This document shows, piece after piece, positions 52,631-61,178 of a stretch of DNA of 64,000 nt. A program made the position numbers and the translations under genes. The DNA lies in contig NZ_JARXUZ010000001.1 of NCBI RefSeq assembly GCF_029893365.1, positions 558,001 to 622,000 of the forward strand, given 5' to 3'. The notes under the pieces were generated by a model. The model was not told where the DNA came from. It did not search any database and saw only the letters and a list, made by a program, of their open reading frames with translations. This DNA comes from Cryobacterium sp. CG_9.6. Its GTDB lineage: Bacteria; Actinomycetota; Actinomycetes; Actinomycetales; Microbacteriaceae. Within the stretch, counting starts at the first letter, position 1. Every line of letters starts with the position of its first letter.

Positions 52631-54130
52631 CTAGTACCAGGGAGTCACCCGCTTCGGGAGGGCGAACACCAGAATCAGAGCCACCACGCTGAAGGCTGCG
52701 CTGACCGCCATCGCGTTCGTGGCGCTCGCGGTGAAGGCGGCGGCTACGCCGTCGGGCCCGGGTGCGGTCACGGTGAGGCTCGCGAACAGCACGCTGCCGA
52801 TGACGGCGATTCCGACCGCGCTTCCCACACGCTGCATCACACCCACGACGGCGCTGGCCGCCCCCGCCTCGGTCGGGTCCACGGTGGCCACGATGAACTG
52901 CACGTTCGGGGCGATGAAGAAGCCGCTGCCGAGACCCGCGATCAGGAGGGGCGTCAGGAGGTGCCAGTTAGTGAGGTCTCCCACCGGTGTGAGGAGCAGA
53001 ACCAGCCAGATCCAGATGAGTCCCACGGTCACGAGGGCGACACCGATTATCAGAACGGTGCGACCCAGAAGTTCGGAAAGCCGGTTGCTCTGTGATGCGC
53101 CGATAATGCTGCCGATGGCGAACGGGATCGAGACGAGACCTGACTCCAGGGCGGTGTGGCCGAGGCCCGCCTGCCACAGAATCGAGATGGTGAAGAAAAT
53201 ACTCGTGAAGGCCGCGAAATACACGAGCGCCAAAATGACACCACCGCTGAAGGCCGGGTGGCTGAACAGACGCGGCGGAACGATGGGGGTGAACCCGCGC
53301 CGGGTATATGCCACTTCCCACACACCGAAGAGCACAATGAGCACTACGGAACCGGCGAGCGACGCAAAGGTCCACCAGGGCCAGCCCTGATCCTGACCCT
53401 CAATCAGCGGAACCAACAGGGCAACGAGACCGGATGAGACGAGCAGTAGACCCACCCAGTCCAGGGCCACGCGAGCCGGTGCTGCGGCGCCGGGTGTACC
53501 GCCGCCGGCAACGGCTGCCTCGGCGCGCGAGGGCAGCAACCGGGCGGCAGCGACGAGTGCCACAATCCCGATGGGAAGGTTCACCCAAAAGACGAGTCGC
53601 CAGCCATTCTCGTCTCCGAAGGCCTGGATGATCAGGCCACCGACGATCGGTCCGAGAGCGGTGGACACTCCAATAACGGAACCCATGATGGCGAAGGCCT
53701 TGCCACGCGCCCGCGGCGGGAACATCAACTGAATCACCGCGGTGACGGCAGGCACAAAAATTCCACCAGCGAGGCCCTGTGCCACCCGCGCAATGATGAG
53801 CTGAAGGTCATTCTGTGCGAGGCCACACGCCAGGCTCGCCGCAGTGAAGAGGGCTAGTCCGGTGAAGAACACCCACTTATGTCCGACACGATCGCCGATG
53901 CGTCCAGCCGGAATGAGCGCGAGACCGAAAGCGAGGGCGTACCCGGAAATAATCCAGGAGAGCGTCGCCTCGGAGGCGTCGAGGCTGGTGCGAATTGTGG
54001 GGAGGGCAACGTTGACAATTGTGGTGTCCAGCAGGGCCATAAACATTCCCGCGAGGAGAACGATGAGGGCTTGCCAGGCGCGCCGCGAAACAACCGGAGT
54101 GGCGGCGAGATTCGGATCAATTTTTGACAT
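52631..54130 (-). CDS. Major facilitator drug exporter, DHA2 (14-helix) family
   Basis: A 499-residue membrane protein. MALLDTTIVNVALPTI is the DHA2 motif C region, GRIGDRVGHKW is motif A, and ANGWRLVFWVNLPIGI-like text (residues near 200) is present. About fourteen helices. Likely a proton antiporter for drugs or metabolites. The start is ATG 54128-54130; the open frame further upstream is the tRNA-Pro gene read in translation and must not be included. Confidence 0.92.
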   Translation of the reverse strand: MSKIDPNLAATPVVSRRAWQALIVLLAGMFMALLDTTIVNVALPTIRTSLDASEATLSWIISGYALAFGLALIPAGRIGDRVGHKWVFFTGLALFTAASLACGLAQNDLQLIIARVAQGLAGGIFVPAVTAVIQLMFPPRARGKAFAIMGSVIGVSTALGPIVGGLIIQAFGDENGWRLVFWVNLPIGIVALVAAARLLPSRAEAAVAGGGTPGAAAPARVALDWVGLLLVSSGLVALLVPLIEGQDQGWPWWTFASLAGSVVLIVLFGVWEVAYTRRGFTPIVPPRLFSHPAFSGGVILALVYFAAFTSIFFTISILWQAGLGHTALESGLVSIPFAIGSIIGASQSNRLSELLGRTVLIIGVALVTVGLIWIWLVLLLTPVGDLTNWHLLTPLLIAGLGSGFFIAPNVQFIVATVDPTEAGAASAVVGVMQRVGSAVGIAVIGSVLFASLTVTAPGPDGVAAAFTASATNAMAVSAAFSVVALILVFALPKRVTPWY

Positions 54131-54172
54131 GGGAGCCGGTCCATTCGCAGGAGAGTGGGGTGCGGGAACAAT

Positions 54173-54202
54173 AAAACCCCCACTCCAAGGAGTGGGGGTT
54201 TT
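54173..54202 (-). terminator. Rho-independent terminator of tRNA-Pro, bidirectional
   Basis: AAAACCCCCACTCC and GGAGTGGGGGTTTT form a perfect 14-base inverted repeat separated by two bases. On the minus strand it is followed by ATT and lies 11 bases past the tRNA. Confidence 0.85.
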
Positions 54203-54212
54203 ATCCCTACAG

Positions 54213-54286
54213 TCGGGGTAACAGGATTTGAACCTGCGACCTCGTCGTCCCGAACGACGCGCGCTACCAAGCTGCGCCATACCCCG
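54213..54286 (-). tRNA. tRNA-Pro (anticodon CGG)
   Basis: The cloverleaf is complete: acceptor stem CGGGGTA/TACCCCG with discriminator A, D-arm GCGC...GCGC, anticodon stem CGTCG/CGACG with loop TTCGGGA (anticodon CGG), and T-arm GCAGG-TTCAAAT-CCTGT. CCA is not encoded. No sign of an integrated element at its 3' end. Confidence 0.96.
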
Positions 54287-54376
54287 ATGGCCCGAGGGCC
54301 TCACTTAGTATATGTCCTGTTGTGCCGGTCTGACTAACCGAACCGTGCTCGGGCGTTTCCCCGTCGCGACGAGCGA

Positions 54377-55441
54377 TCAGGCCGCGGTCAGGGTCAGCAG
54401 AGTCGCTTCCGGGCGGCACGCGAACCGTACCGGAGCGTAGATCGAGGTGCCGAGTCCCGCCGACACGTTCAGGAAGGCGGTGCGCAACCCCAGATTCCAG
54501 AGGCTCAGCCCCTTCACCTGCCGGCGCGGAATGTCGCAGTTGGTCACGAGCGCCCCGAAGCCGGGAACGCACACCTGACCGCCGTGTGTGTGGCCGGCCA
54601 GGATGAGCTGGGCGCCGTGGTTCACCAGAGAGTTTAAAACGCGCTGGTAAGGCGCGTGGGTCACGCCGATGGTCACGGTCGGGCGAGGTTCGGTGGCCGT
54701 CTCCGGATCCGGCCAGCGCTCATCGGAGAGCGGATCATTCGCACGCAAATCGTCGATCGCCCGTGTGATCAGGTCCAGACGGTCGCGTCCAATGTGCGGG
54801 TCGTCGACTCCGAAAAACTCCACGTGCGTTCCGCGTACATCGAGCGCCTCGGCCGCATTGTTGATGTCGGTCCAGCCCAGCTCGGCGAACACGTTGCGCA
54901 GCTTGTCGGTGTCCAGAGCACTGCTCGGCTCGCCTGTTGCTCGGGTCTTGGACGGGCCGGCGAAATAACGCAGGGGATTCTTCGCCTGCGGCCCCACGTA
55001 GTCATTGGAGCCGTTCACGAAGACGCCGGGAACGCCCTGAAAAGGAGCGAGGGCGAATGCCACCCCATCAATTCCCTCCGCGTGCCCCAAGTTGTCACCC
55101 GTGTTCACCACAAGATCCGGCTTCAGCTCAGCCAGAGCGCGGATCCACTCCTGCTTATCCTGTTGCCACGGGGCCATGTGCAGGTCGGAGATATGCAGTA
55201 CCCGAATGGGCAGAGCACCTGGTGGCAGCACTGGAACGGTCACCTCACGAAGGGTGAAGCGCTTGCGTTCCACGAGGGCACCCCAAGCAAAGGCGGCAAG
55301 CCCAGTGGCGGCCACCAGAACGGATGCCGCCGCCACGACCCGGCCGCCGCCTCCTGGCCGGGAGGCGGCCGCCTGCGCATCACGCACAGCGTCCTGCAGG
55401 TTCAGGAGGTCAAGGACGTCTGCGGGGCTGACCCGGGTCAT
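54377..55441 (-). CDS. Metallophosphoesterase, membrane-anchored
   Basis: A 354-residue protein. A hydrophobic helix near residues 35-57 anchors it; the catalytic domain has HISDLHMAPW, VNTGDNLG, NGSNDYVG, GVTHAPYQR and AGHTHGGQV, the five metal-binding blocks of calcineurin-type phosphoesterases. It overlaps the PBP gene stop by ATGA and follows it in the same transcript, as Rv3683 accompanies ponA2 in M. tuberculosis. The substrate may be an envelope phosphoester (inference). Confidence 0.92.
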   Translation of the reverse strand: MTRVSPADVLDLLNLQDAVRDAQAAASRPGGGGRVVAAASVLVAATGLAAFAWGALVERKRFTLREVTVPVLPPGALPIRVLHISDLHMAPWQQDKQEWIRALAELKPDLVVNTGDNLGHAEGIDGVAFALAPFQGVPGVFVNGSNDYVGPQAKNPLRYFAGPSKTRATGEPSSALDTDKLRNVFAELGWTDINNAAEALDVRGTHVEFFGVDDPHIGRDRLDLITRAIDDLRANDPLSDERWPDPETATEPRPTVTIGVTHAPYQRVLNSLVNHGAQLILAGHTHGGQVCVPGFGALVTNCDIPRRQVKGLSLWNLGLRTAFLNVSAGLGTSIYAPVRFACRPEATLLTLTAA

Positions 55442-58014
55442 CCGTTGGAGTCCTGACCAGGAGGCGCGGCGCCTTCGGCCGGCGTTTTAGTCCCCACCAC
55501 GATGGTGACGGCCGACCCGGGGGCCGCATCCGTTCCCGCAGCCGGCGTCATGGAGATGACCCTGCCGTCCTGTTTCGCTTCGGCCCCGGTTTGCTCGGTC
55601 TTGGTGACGGTGAAGCCAGCCCCGGTGAGCAGGGATCTCGCCTCGGCCTCGGTCTTACCCACGGTATCGGGGATCGCGCTTTGGCTTCCGTTGCTTGACG
55701 ACACGGTGACCGTGGAACCGCGGTCCGCGTTGGTTCCACCGGCCGGGTCGGTGCTGGCCACGGTTCCTGCGGGCAGCGCGGAGTCGATGACTCCACCGTC
55801 GGCGAATTCGAAGCCAGCTGCCACAAGTGTGGCCTGAGCCTCAGCCATGGACTTGCCGCGCAGATCGGGCACGTTTACCTGAACGGCCTGAAGTACGGCG
55901 TTCGAGGCCTCCATGAAGGCATCGCCGCCATACTTGGCGTTAGCGACTGACATGACGTCTGGCCACATGCGGTGCCGTGCGGTGGAAGCCGACCCACTCT
56001 CGAACCGTATCTTGCGCTGGTTCTTGTAGGTACCACTCACATTCACAACACCCACGACGGTGGCAACCTTGCTGCTGGAGCCGCTCATCCAGGTGTCCTT
56101 GGCGTCGTCAGTGGTCCCGGTTTTGCCGATCATGGGAACACGCGGTGAGGTAGACCCGTAGGACTGCTGCGCGGTTCCACTGGTCATAACGCGGCTCATG
56201 GCATAGGTCATACCGGCAGCGACCTCGGGTTCCACCGACTGGGTGCAGACGGATTGCGGTACCGGCATGTCGGTACCATCGGCGGCAACCATGGACTCGA
56301 TGGCGATTGGCGTGCACGTGGAACCGTTGTTGGCGATGCCGGCAAAGGCTACGGCCATGGTGAGCGGCGCAATCTCGTTGGTACCCAGAACAGACCCGGC
56401 ACCCTTTTCCAGCACTTTGCCGTTGGCGCGGTGCACGTCAAAGGCTTCGGCCGTGCTGCGAATACCGCAGAGGTCGAGCTCCTTGGCCATGCCAATGAAG
56501 CCGGTGTTGATGGAACCGATCGTGGACTGCAGGGCGCTGTAATTGCGGCCCGACTCATTCGCATCGTTACGCGGACTGAAGCCGGGGAAGGACTGTGGCC
56601 CATCGCAGCTGTCCTGGAACGTACCCCAGTCGGATCGTCGCGCCGTGTCGGCACGCTCGTTCAGCGTATGACCTTCCTTGAGCCACTCGGCCAGAGTGAA
56701 GACCTTGTAGGTGGACCCGGGCTGGAATCCGCCGGACCCACCCGCGGTATAGTCCGTGTTGTAGTTAATGCCGGTGAAGTTGGCGCCGGTCTGGTTCGGG
56801 TCCTGCGTGTAGTCCTTGTTCTGCGCCATCGCGAGAACCTTGCCGGTTCCCACGCCCACGCTAGACACAACACCGCCCACATCCCAGTTGGCCATGGACT
56901 TGGGAACGTTCTGGTCGAGGGTGGCGACGGCAGCGTTCTGCAGGTCGAGGTCGAGGGTCGTGTAGACGCTGTAACCACCGCGACGGAAGTTCGCCAAACG
57001 GGCATCTTCGTCCTCACCAAAGGTGGGGTCGGTCTTCAGTACGTGCGTGACGTAGTCGCAGAAAAACGCATTGGCACCGGCGGTCTGGCACCCGGTCGAC
57101 GATGACGTGATGGTGGGTTCGATCGGAGAGGCAACCGCGGCGTCGTGGTCCTCTTGGCTGATCTTCTTATACTCGAGCATCTCGCCCAGAATGTAATCGC
57201 GACGCACCTTGTTATCGGCGTAGCCGTTGGCTGCGCCGTTGGTTTCACTGTCGGGCCTGTCGAGCTGGTACTTCACCGGGTTGTTCACGATCGCCACGAG
57301 GCTGGCGGCCTGCGGAAGGGTGAGGTTCGCCGCGGTGGTGTTGTAGTAATAGTTGGCAGCAGATTCGATGCCGTACACCGTCCCACCGAAACCGGTGATG
57401 TTCAGGTACTGGCGAAGGATGTCTTCCTTGGAGTAATTCTTATCCACGCCAATGGCCAAGCGCATCTCTTTGAGCTTGCGGTCGATGGACACCTCGGTGG
57501 CGTCGTTGTAGCACGACTGCCGCTTCTCGGCGTCGTTCATGGCCTCACATTTTTGCACGAGCACGTTTTTCACGTACTGCTGCGTGATGGATGACCCACC
57601 GCGCGTCGCGCCGCCCGCAAACGTGGTCACGGCGCCGCTGACGGTGCCCTGCAGGTCAATTCCGCCGTGTTCGAAGTACCGGGGATCTTCACCGGTCACG
57701 GCAGCGTCCTTCGCGAACTGACTGATCGCGTCGGACGACACCTCCACGCGGTTCTGTTCATAGAACGAGGCGAGAAGCACGGGCGTTCCATCGGCCTGCT
57801 TGGCGTAAATATTGCTCTTCTGGGCCAGCTGATCAATGGACAGGTACGCCGGCATGTTCTCAAACACGTTAATGGTGTTGGTGGCGGCCATACCCGAGAG
57901 GGCCAGGGCGGGAGTGACGCTGACGGTCACGAGGACCCCGGCGACAACGCTCATACCGATCAAGGCCAGGAACCCCGCAAGGGCTCCGCTCATCGTGGTT
58001 TTTTTGGCAGACAT
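55438..58014 (-). CDS. Class A penicillin-binding protein with two PASTA domains (PonA2-like)
   Basis: About 858 residues from ATG 58014. After an N-terminal membrane helix (about residues 9-40) comes a GT51 glycosyltransferase domain with TGEDPRYFEHGGID and GGSSITQQYVKNVL. The transpeptidase domain has GSTYKVFTLAEW (catalytic Ser-x-x-Lys), SINTGF and IGKTGTTDDAKDTW. Two PASTA repeats follow (NVPDLRGKSMAEAQ and SAIPDTVGKTEAEARS), which may sense muropeptides or lipid II. It polymerises and crosslinks peptidoglycan outside the membrane. No ribosome site is clear; TTG 58035 is an alternative start. Divergent from the small gene at 58065. Confidence 0.95.
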   Translation of the reverse strand: MSAKKTTMSGALAGFLALIGMSVVAGVLVTVSVTPALALSGMAATNTINVFENMPAYLSIDQLAQKSNIYAKQADGTPVLLASFYEQNRVEVSSDAISQFAKDAAVTGEDPRYFEHGGIDLQGTVSGAVTTFAGGATRGGSSITQQYVKNVLVQKCEAMNDAEKRQSCYNDATEVSIDRKLKEMRLAIGVDKNYSKEDILRQYLNITGFGGTVYGIESAANYYYNTTAANLTLPQAASLVAIVNNPVKYQLDRPDSETNGAANGYADNKVRRDYILGEMLEYKKISQEDHDAAVASPIEPTITSSSTGCQTAGANAFFCDYVTHVLKTDPTFGEDEDARLANFRRGGYSVYTTLDLDLQNAAVATLDQNVPKSMANWDVGGVVSSVGVGTGKVLAMAQNKDYTQDPNQTGANFTGINYNTDYTAGGSGGFQPGSTYKVFTLAEWLKEGHTLNERADTARRSDWGTFQDSCDGPQSFPGFSPRNDANESGRNYSALQSTIGSINTGFIGMAKELDLCGIRSTAEAFDVHRANGKVLEKGAGSVLGTNEIAPLTMAVAFAGIANNGSTCTPIAIESMVAADGTDMPVPQSVCTQSVEPEVAAGMTYAMSRVMTSGTAQQSYGSTSPRVPMIGKTGTTDDAKDTWMSGSSSKVATVVGVVNVSGTYKNQRKIRFESGSASTARHRMWPDVMSVANAKYGGDAFMEASNAVLQAVQVNVPDLRGKSMAEAQATLVAAGFEFADGGVIDSALPAGTVASTDPAGGTNADRGSTVTVSSSNGSQSAIPDTVGKTEAEARSLLTGAGFTVTKTEQTGAEAKQDGRVISMTPAAGTDAAPGSAVTIVVGTKTPAEGAAPPGQDSNG

Positions 58015-58064
58015 AGACTTGAGCGTAAGCGACAAATCTGGAAAACCGCCTCAATAGGAGACAC

Positions 58065-58238
58065 ATGCCCACCTGGGAGTACCTCACAACGCCGTTGATG
58101 ATCCACAACACCGCCGCAATCCTGAACAACTGGGGCTCTGACGGGTGGGAGCTCGTTCAGGTTGTCACCGGTCCTGAAGGGGGCCTCGTGGCGTATATGA
58201 AGCGTCCGATCGCCCCCGCAACCGTGGCAGGTGCCTAG
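58065..58238 (+). CDS. DUF4177-like small protein
   Basis: A 57-residue protein beginning MPTWEYLTTPLMIHNTAAIL and containing NNWGSDGWELVQVV and MKRP, the pattern of small DUF4177-type proteins that sit before RidA in actinobacteria (compare Rv3678A-Rv3678c). TAGGAGACAC is a good ribosome site. The gap to ridA is two bases, so they are co-transcribed. Function unknown. Confidence 0.88.
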   Translation: MPTWEYLTTPLMIHNTAAILNNWGSDGWELVQVVTGPEGGLVAYMKRPIAPATVAGA

Positions 58239-58240
58239 AC

Positions 58241-58711
58241 ATGACACAGATTGCGGCACGCCTTCTCGAGCTGGGTATCGAGCTGCCCCCCATAGTGGCG
58301 CCGGTTGCCGCGTATGTGCCGGCCATGGTTTCCGGCTCTCTCGTCTACACCGCGGGGCAGCTGCCGATGGTGGCCGGGGTGCTCCCGGCCGTAGGCAAGG
58401 TGGGTGAGGGTCACGGACTCGTCCCGGCTGCCGACGCCAAGGCGTATGCCCGCCAGTGTGCGTTGAACGGTCTCGCCGCAATCAAGGGGGCCATCGGTTC
58501 CCTGGACCGCATCACCCAGATCGTCAAGGTCACGGGTTTCGTGGCATCCGATCCGTCGTTTACCGGTCAGCCCGCAGTCATCAACGGTGCCTCTGAGGTT
58601 TTGGCCGAGATTTTCGGCGACCGCGGTCAGCACGCCCGCTCCGCCGTGGGCGTGGCCGTACTTCCGCTTGACGCTCCGGTGGAGATCGAGTTCATCGTGG
58701 CATTCGCTTAA
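58241..58711 (+). CDS. RidA-family protein
   Basis: A 156-residue protein of the YjgF/YER057c/UK114 type. VYTAGQLPMVAGVLP is the family core, followed by CALNGLAAIKGAIGSLDRITQIVKVTGFVAS and a C-terminal ARSAVGVAVLPLDAPVEIEFIVA. RidA proteins remove reactive enamine/imine intermediates of amino acid metabolism. This longer subgroup lacks a clear catalytic Arg in its usual context, so deaminase activity is not certain. Second gene of a two-gene unit. Confidence 0.88.
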   Translation: MTQIAARLLELGIELPPIVAPVAAYVPAMVSGSLVYTAGQLPMVAGVLPAVGKVGEGHGLVPAADAKAYARQCALNGLAAIKGAIGSLDRITQIVKVTGFVASDPSFTGQPAVINGASEVLAEIFGDRGQHARSAVGVAVLPLDAPVEIEFIVAFA

Positions 58712-58725
58712 CCACGTTGACGCAG

Positions 58726-58761
58726 AGAATGGCCGCTTCCCGGATGGGAGGCGGCCATTCT
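58726..58761. terminator. Bidirectional terminator between ridA and acs
   Basis: A 16-pair stem (AGAATGGCCGCTTCCC with GGGAGGCGGCCATTCT, one wobble) around a GGAT loop, centred between two convergent genes. Confidence 0.8.
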
Positions 58762-58778
58762 TGTGGGAAGGAGCCGGG

Positions 58779-60749
58779 TTACTTCATCTTCTGCGTGATG
58801 ATCTGCATCACCGAGGTGTCAGCGAGGGTGGACGTGTCACCCACCTCACGCCCCTCGGCCACGTCGCGAAGCAGACGGCGCATGATCTTGCCCGAACGCG
58901 TCTTCGGCAGTTCGTCCACAATGAAGATTTCCCGCGGGCGGGCGATCGCACCAATTTGCTGAGCAACGTGTGCTCGCAGAACCGCACTGATGTCCTCGTG
59001 GGAGGCCGTTTCCGCCTGGCTGAACTTGATCACGACGAACGCCACAACCGCTTGGCCGGTGACCTCATCGGAGGCACCAACGACGGCCGCTTCGGCGGTC
59101 AGCGAATGCGCCACCAGGGACGACTCGATCTCCGCCGTGGACAAGCGGTGACCCGACACGTTCATGACATCGTCGACACGCCCCAGCAACCAGATATCGC
59201 CGTCGTCATCGAGGCGCGCGCCGTCGCCGGCGAAGTACAGCGGGCCGTCCTTCGCACCGGTCGTTCCCGCGAACTTGTCCCAGTAGGTTTCCTTGAAACG
59301 CTCCGGGTCTCCCCAGATTCCGCGCAGCATCGCCGGCCAGGGCTCGGTGACAACGAGAAGTCCGCCGTTGCCATGGCCCACGTGGGTGCCGTCGTCATCG
59401 AGAACATCGATCGCGATTCCGGGGATCGGAACCTGTGCTGCTCCGGGCTTTGTCTCCGTGACCCCGGGGAGCGCCGACACCATGATGGAACCGGTCTCGG
59501 TCTGCCACCAGGTGTCCACAATGGGAGTGAGGTTGCCACCGATAACCTCGCGATACCACATCCAGGCCTCGGGGTTGATGGGCTCGCCCACCGATCCGAG
59601 CACGCGCAGGCTGGTGAGGTCGAACTTCTGCGGAATCTGACGACCCAGCTTCATGAACGTGCGAATCGCGGTGGGAGCCGTGTAAAGAATACTCACCCGG
59701 TACTTCTCGATGATCTCCCACCAGCGGCCGGGGTGCGGTGAGTCCGGTGTGCCTTCGAACAGTACCTGGGTGGCACCGTTCGCGAGTGGACCGTACACAA
59801 CGTAGCTGTGTCCGGTGATCCAGCCCACGTCGGCGGTGCACCAGTAGACATCCGTTTCGGGCTTGAGGTCAAAGACATTCTTGTGGGTGAACGCGTTTTG
59901 CGTGAGGTACCCACCACTGGTGTGGAGGATGCCCTTCGGTGCCCCCGTGGTGCCGGATGTGTAGAGGATGAAGAGGGGGTTTTCGGCCGGGAAGGCCTCG
60001 GCCACGTGTTCGGCCTCCACGGAGGCGAGCTCGTCGTGCCACCAGAGGTCGCGGTCGTTCCACTCCACGTCCTGGCCGGTGCGCTTGACGACGAGCACGT
60101 TCTTCACCGAGGAGTCCCCGGTCTGCAGTGCGGCATCGACGGCCGGCTTGAGGGCCGAGATGCGGCCCTTGCGGTAGCCGCCGTCAGCGGTGATGACGAG
60201 CACGGCGTTGGCGTCGTCGATCCGAGAACGCAGGCTCTCGGCGCTGAAGCCACCGAAAATGACCGAGTGCACGGCACCGAGACGGGCTACGGCCAGCATC
60301 GAGATGACGGCCTCAGGAATCATGGGTAGGTAGATGGCCACCCGGTCACCGGCTGTGACGCCCAGCTTGATCAGAACATTGGTGGCGCGCTTGACCTCAG
60401 CGGTCAGTTCCGCATAGGTGATATCGCGGGAGTCGCCGGGCTCACCCTCGAAGTGCAGAGCGACTCGGTCACCGTTGCCGGCAATCACGTGGCGGTCAAG
60501 ACAGTTATAGGCGACGTTCAGTTCGCCGTCATCGAACCACTTCGCGAACGGCGCGTTGGTCCAATCAAGGGTTTTGGTGAACGGCTTGTGCCAGTGCAGC
60601 AGCGCACGGGACTGGTCTGCCCAGAATCTGAGACGGTCAGCCTGAGCATCGGCATAGAGTTCCGGGCTGGCTGCGGACTGCGCAGAAAACTCGGCTGTGG
60701 GCGCGAATCGACGGGATTCGTTGAGGAGGTGATCAATCTGAACGCTCAT
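58779..60749 (-). CDS. acs: Acetyl-CoA synthetase
   Basis: A 656-residue AMP-forming enzyme that activates acetate to acetyl-CoA. LFILYTSGTTGAPKGILHTS is the adenylation motif, DVGWITGHSYVVYGPL and YWCTADVGW are family blocks, WWQTETGSI is motif A5 and LPKTRSGKIMRRLLR holds the Lys that is reversibly acetylated. AAAGGAGC lies 12 bases before ATG 60749; the long N-terminal extension in the open frame is not part of the gene. The position near ponA2 and tad genes recalls Rv3667. Confidence 0.96.
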   Translation of the reverse strand: MSVQIDHLLNESRRFAPTAEFSAQSAASPELYADAQADRLRFWADQSRALLHWHKPFTKTLDWTNAPFAKWFDDGELNVAYNCLDRHVIAGNGDRVALHFEGEPGDSRDITYAELTAEVKRATNVLIKLGVTAGDRVAIYLPMIPEAVISMLAVARLGAVHSVIFGGFSAESLRSRIDDANAVLVITADGGYRKGRISALKPAVDAALQTGDSSVKNVLVVKRTGQDVEWNDRDLWWHDELASVEAEHVAEAFPAENPLFILYTSGTTGAPKGILHTSGGYLTQNAFTHKNVFDLKPETDVYWCTADVGWITGHSYVVYGPLANGATQVLFEGTPDSPHPGRWWEIIEKYRVSILYTAPTAIRTFMKLGRQIPQKFDLTSLRVLGSVGEPINPEAWMWYREVIGGNLTPIVDTWWQTETGSIMVSALPGVTETKPGAAQVPIPGIAIDVLDDDGTHVGHGNGGLLVVTEPWPAMLRGIWGDPERFKETYWDKFAGTTGAKDGPLYFAGDGARLDDDGDIWLLGRVDDVMNVSGHRLSTAEIESSLVAHSLTAEAAVVGASDEVTGQAVVAFVVIKFSQAETASHEDISAVLRAHVAQQIGAIARPREIFIVDELPKTRSGKIMRRLLRDVAEGREVGDTSTLADTSVMQIITQKMK

Positions 60750-60927
60750 ATTTTTTGTGTCGCTCCTTTGCGATGCTGTAAATGCAGGCGTGGGGTCGCC
60801 ACACCTGAACCATACCGCCCAGAAGGACGTCCTTCGCCCCCGCGTGCGTTTGGGGGTAATGAATGGGCCTGACGCGGGTAAATTTCTTTCCCGTGCAGGA
60901 GGTGCCCAATAAAGAGTCGATATGGAC
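60750..60927. other. Upstream region of acs; no gene seen
   Basis: Spacer between the start of acs and the 6C RNA promoter. It must hold the leftward acs promoter. No open frame or clear repeat is supported. Confidence 0.5.
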
Positions 60928-60955
60928 TTGCGCTTCTCGCCATGGCTTGTACACT
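60928..60955 (+). promoter_or_regulatory. Promoter of the 6C RNA
   Basis: TTGCGC (60928-60933), a 16-base spacer and TACACT (60950-60955). The transcript would start near 60962, about 22 bases before the first RNA stem. Confidence 0.6.
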
Positions 60956-60961
60956 GATATC

Positions 60962-61063
60962 CGTCAGAACGAAAGTTTTGGCCAGCAATACGTATGGTTC
61001 CCCCCAATCTACGTATTGCTAGGCGGCACCTGTTCCCCCCAATAGGTGCCGCCCCCTTTTTTT
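60962..61063 (+). ncRNA. 6C small RNA (actinobacterial, two C-rich loops)
   Basis: Two hairpins in tandem. The first pairs AGCAATACGTA with TACGTATTGCT (60984-60994/61010-61020, perfect). The second pairs GGCGGCACCT with AGGTGCCGCC (61022-61031/61044-61053, perfect) and is followed by CCC and seven T. Both loops contain GTTCCCCCCAAT, giving six exposed cytosines each, the defining feature of the 6C RNA class (B11 in M. tuberculosis, beside the tad/ssd genes). The last hairpin and T-run are also the terminator. 6C RNAs are thought to pair with G-rich mRNA sites such as ribosome-binding sites. Confidence 0.92.
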
Positions 61064-61178
61064 AATGAGGCGTGTGTGGTGCCGGAGCACGTCCTCCACA
61101 AGAACAGCCCGGGACGGGTTGTGTTACCGATCCGGGAATCCTGGGCGCGACCGCCGTACGGGATCTATTCTCGGCCTC

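Noticed and set aside
54131..54304. N-terminal extension of the MFS transporter reading frame
   Set aside because: This part of the frame is the tRNA-Pro gene and its terminator read as protein; the true start is ATG 54130.
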